Assembly (NCBI GenBank): GCA_024277605.1 | Contig: JAJRUU010000255.1 | Coordinates: forward strand, 1-7,462 | DNA length: 7,462 nucleotides | Reading direction: 5' to 3' | Origin: a bacterium | GTDB taxonomy: Bacteria; SZUA-182; SZUA-191; JAJRXT01 | Shown: positions 6,476-7,462 of the stretch, piece after piece | Position numbering within the stretch: position 1 is the stretch's first letter | How the letters are laid out: the number at the start of each line of letters is the position of its first letter | Translations under genes and position numbers: made by a program | The notes under the pieces: generated by a model | Told to the model about the DNA's origin: nothing | The model's input: only the letters and a program-made list of their open reading frames with translations | The model's database searches: none

Positions 6476-7105
6476 CTATCTGATGCTTCTCACCAGTTGA
6501 TACGTGGTGCCCTGTGAATTAAGGTCCTGATGCACCATATTCAATACCATATCCGCATTCTCGCTTAAAGCCTTGGTTAATTGCTGCTGCATGAATTCTT
6601 CGGAGAAGGCGTTTATAATGTAAGTCGGTCGCTCTGTCTTTGCTTTTTCGCCCTCAAAACGTACCGGCACCCCACCCCCTTTAAGCGGCACCACCGCTTC
6701 CGGCGTACCGGCTTCGGCCACCAGACCGAGGGTGGGCCGGTTGTATACCCCGCCATACTGCATTGGAGTAACCGGCTGAAACTGCCCGGGCATAACGCCG
6801 CCTTCAGCGTATGACATAAGCCCGAACAACCCTTCTACCGCACTCCCGGCCGCTTTACTCGCTAAAATTCGCGCTATATCATTTAAGAACCCGTCGGCAA
6901 AATCGGAAAAAGCGTCTTTAGCCGATTTAGAGTGCGTGGCAAAATCAAGCAAGGCATCACCCAGATTCCGCTGCACAACGGCTGCCTCTGAGGCATAGCG
7001 ATTCTGCTGGGTAATCGCCTCCTTGATGTCGGCTAAAGCCCGGATTGACATCTTTTTTACTTCTTCCATATTCGTATCTTGAGCTGTTATCATAGCTTCT
7101 ACCAT
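6476..7105 (-). CDS. Minimal tail tape-measure protein (C-terminal domain only)
   Basis: 209 residues. Residues 48-95 (DALLDFATHSKSAKDAFSDF, then GFLNDIARILASKA) match the region near the C-terminus of lambda-type tape measures. Residues 97-145 carry the glycine-rich YAEGGVMPG and NRPTLGLVAEAGTPEAVVPL motif that ends those proteins. A short N-terminal helix (1-45) replaces the long coiled-coil that normally sets tail length, usually several hundred residues or more. It is not an obvious truncation: ATG 7105 has a strong SD (GGGAAGG, complement of 7111-7120, about six bases away) and a near-consensus promoter further upstream. RcGTA has a similarly short tape measure (about 220 residues), which is the best comparison I know. 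It would imply a very short tail, or a protein that now only serves assembly of the tip. Confidence 0.85.
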   Translation of the reverse strand: MVEAMITAQDTNMEEVKKMSIRALADIKEAITQQNRYASEAAVVQRNLGDALLDFATHSKSAKDAFSDFADGFLNDIARILASKAAGSAVEGLFGLMSYAEGGVMPGQFQPVTPMQYGGVYNRPTLGLVAEAGTPEAVVPLKGGGVPVRFEGEKAKTERPTYIINAFSEEFMQQQLTKALSENADMVLNMVHQDLNSQGTTYQLVRSIR

Positions 7106-7159
7106 AACAAACCTTCCCTCTCAAGTTGAGTGTTAAATTAAGCAATCATCATGTTGCAT

Positions 7160-7188
7160 ACTATTACATTTTATTAATATATTGTCAA
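7160..7188 (-). promoter_or_regulatory. Promoter of the tail operon
   Basis: On the minus strand a perfect -35 TTGACA (complement of 7183-7188) is separated by 17 bases from AATAGT (complement of 7160-7165, 4 of 6 to the -10 consensus). The region between is very AT-rich. It lies 55 bases upstream of the tape-measure-like start, leaving a short leader with a good SD. The -35 overlaps one of three ATTGTCA/TGACAAT copies that also form the adjoining inverted repeat, which suggests repression at this site. Confidence 0.65.
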
Positions 7189-7190
7189 GT

Positions 7191-7246
7191 ATTGTCACAG
7201 GCGGCTACCTTTGAATTTCAGCTTTCGGGACGGCGCCTGTGACAAT
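7191..7246. repeat. 13-bp perfect inverted repeat next to the tail-operon promoter
   Basis: ATTGTCACAGGCG (7191-7203) and its exact complement CGCCTGTGACAAT (7234-7246) are separated by 30 bases. A third partial copy, ATTGTCA (7181-7187), is a direct repeat ten bases left of the first arm and overlaps the -35. The position suggests an operator bound by a dimer, with two sites able to loop; a long RNA hairpin or the ends of a small palindromic element are alternatives. No T-run or flanking duplication is visible. Confidence 0.75.
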
Positions 7247-7304
7247 CCGTAACACTTGCTTAAAAACCCCCTCCTTTTCGTGCTTTTTCGCTTGTTTTTA
7301 CACT

Positions 7305-7462
7305 ATGCTGAATTTTACCCAAAAAATTCGGGTATTGTTATGGGCGAATCAACATTTAGTTGAAAAGTATAAATTTATCAGCTTCCTGTTCCCGCCGCCT
7401 TGGGCAAACAAAGCTTTATTGGACGTTGGCTCATGCACCTTATCTCACAAGAGGTCTGGCGA
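7305..7462 (+). CDS. Partial ORF, possibly N-terminus of a methyltransferase-like protein (runs off right edge)
   Basis: Open plus-strand frame from ATG 7305-7307 for 52 complete codons to the window edge. It reads MLNFTQKIRVLLWANQ at the start and ends with WANKALLDVGSCTLSHKRSG. The LLDVGS stretch resembles motif I of class I SAM-dependent methyltransferases (L-D-V-G-x-G-x-G), but the later glycines are absent (SCTLS), so the match is imperfect. No SD precedes the ATG, and I found no clear plus-strand promoter. The frame stays open upstream to 7215 with unconvincing sequence. If real, it is transcribed divergently from the tail operon and would be the non-phage or regulatory flank. It may also be a decayed gene. 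Confidence 0.35.
   Translation, partial: MLNFTQKIRVLLWANQHLVEKYKFISFLFPPPWANKALLDVGSCTLSHKRSG

Noticed and set aside
6957..7145. Minus-strand 62-codon ORF overlapping the tape-measure start in another frame
   Set aside because: Shares the region with a better supported start and SD; its sequence has no family resemblance.
7191..7246. Inverted repeat as the ends of a small transposable element
   Set aside because: No flanking target duplication (AAGT versus CCGT), only 30 bases inside, and position at a promoter fits an operator better. A genome-wide copy count would decide.
1..7462. CRISPR arrays, tRNA or rRNA genes, riboswitches, integrase or att sites
   Set aside because: No regularly spaced repeats, cloverleaf-like sequences, known aptamer cores, recombinase genes or convincing direct terminal repeats were seen.

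Overview
The window shows a bacterial, phage-derived tail-tip locus. It lies almost entirely on the minus strand, in a moderately AT-rich genome with conventional Shine-Dalgarno (SD) sites. The organism cannot be named from the sequence: there is no rRNA, no tRNA and no lineage-specific housekeeping gene. The siphophage-type tail genes indicate a bacterial host carrying a prophage, a prophage remnant or a domesticated tail / gene-transfer-agent-like cluster.

Reading from right to left, the direction of transcription: a partial plus-strand ORF of uncertain identity leaves the window at the right edge. Next comes a divergent intergenic region with a perfect 13-bp inverted repeat and a near-consensus minus-strand promoter. 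The tail block follows: a compact 209-aa protein that is essentially the C-terminal domain of a tape-measure protein; a 173-aa beta-rich baseplate/tip-like protein; a 154-aa distal-tail-like protein joined to the previous gene by ATGA; and a 49-aa ORF resembling only the N-terminus of a tail-hub protein. A hairpin plus T-tract follows that small ORF. Then comes a very large gene (1243 aa) encoding a multidomain tip/receptor-binding protein whose last ~450 residues look like a TIM-barrel glycoside-hydrolase-type domain.

Three small genes overlap each other and the end of the large gene: a YezD/DUF2292-like protein starting at TTG, a YwgA / Panacea(DUF4065)-like winged-helix protein, and a DUF2335-like two-helix membrane protein. 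A strong intrinsic terminator (about 205-256) closes the operon. A further minus-strand gene starts just past it and runs off the left edge.

The gene order tape measure, tip protein, distal tail, hub fragment, giant tip protein follows the usual siphophage tail-tip order. However, no capsid, portal, terminase, tail-tube or lysis gene lies upstream of the promoter inside this window. The tail genes together would build a short adsorption/penetration tip. The three overlapping small genes look like co-transcribed cargo, possibly a toxin-antitoxin-like or membrane-acting pair. The most unusual points are the minimal tape measure behind its own promoter, the truncated hub ORF, the giant TIM-barrel tip protein, and the overlapping YwgA/DUF2335 pair.
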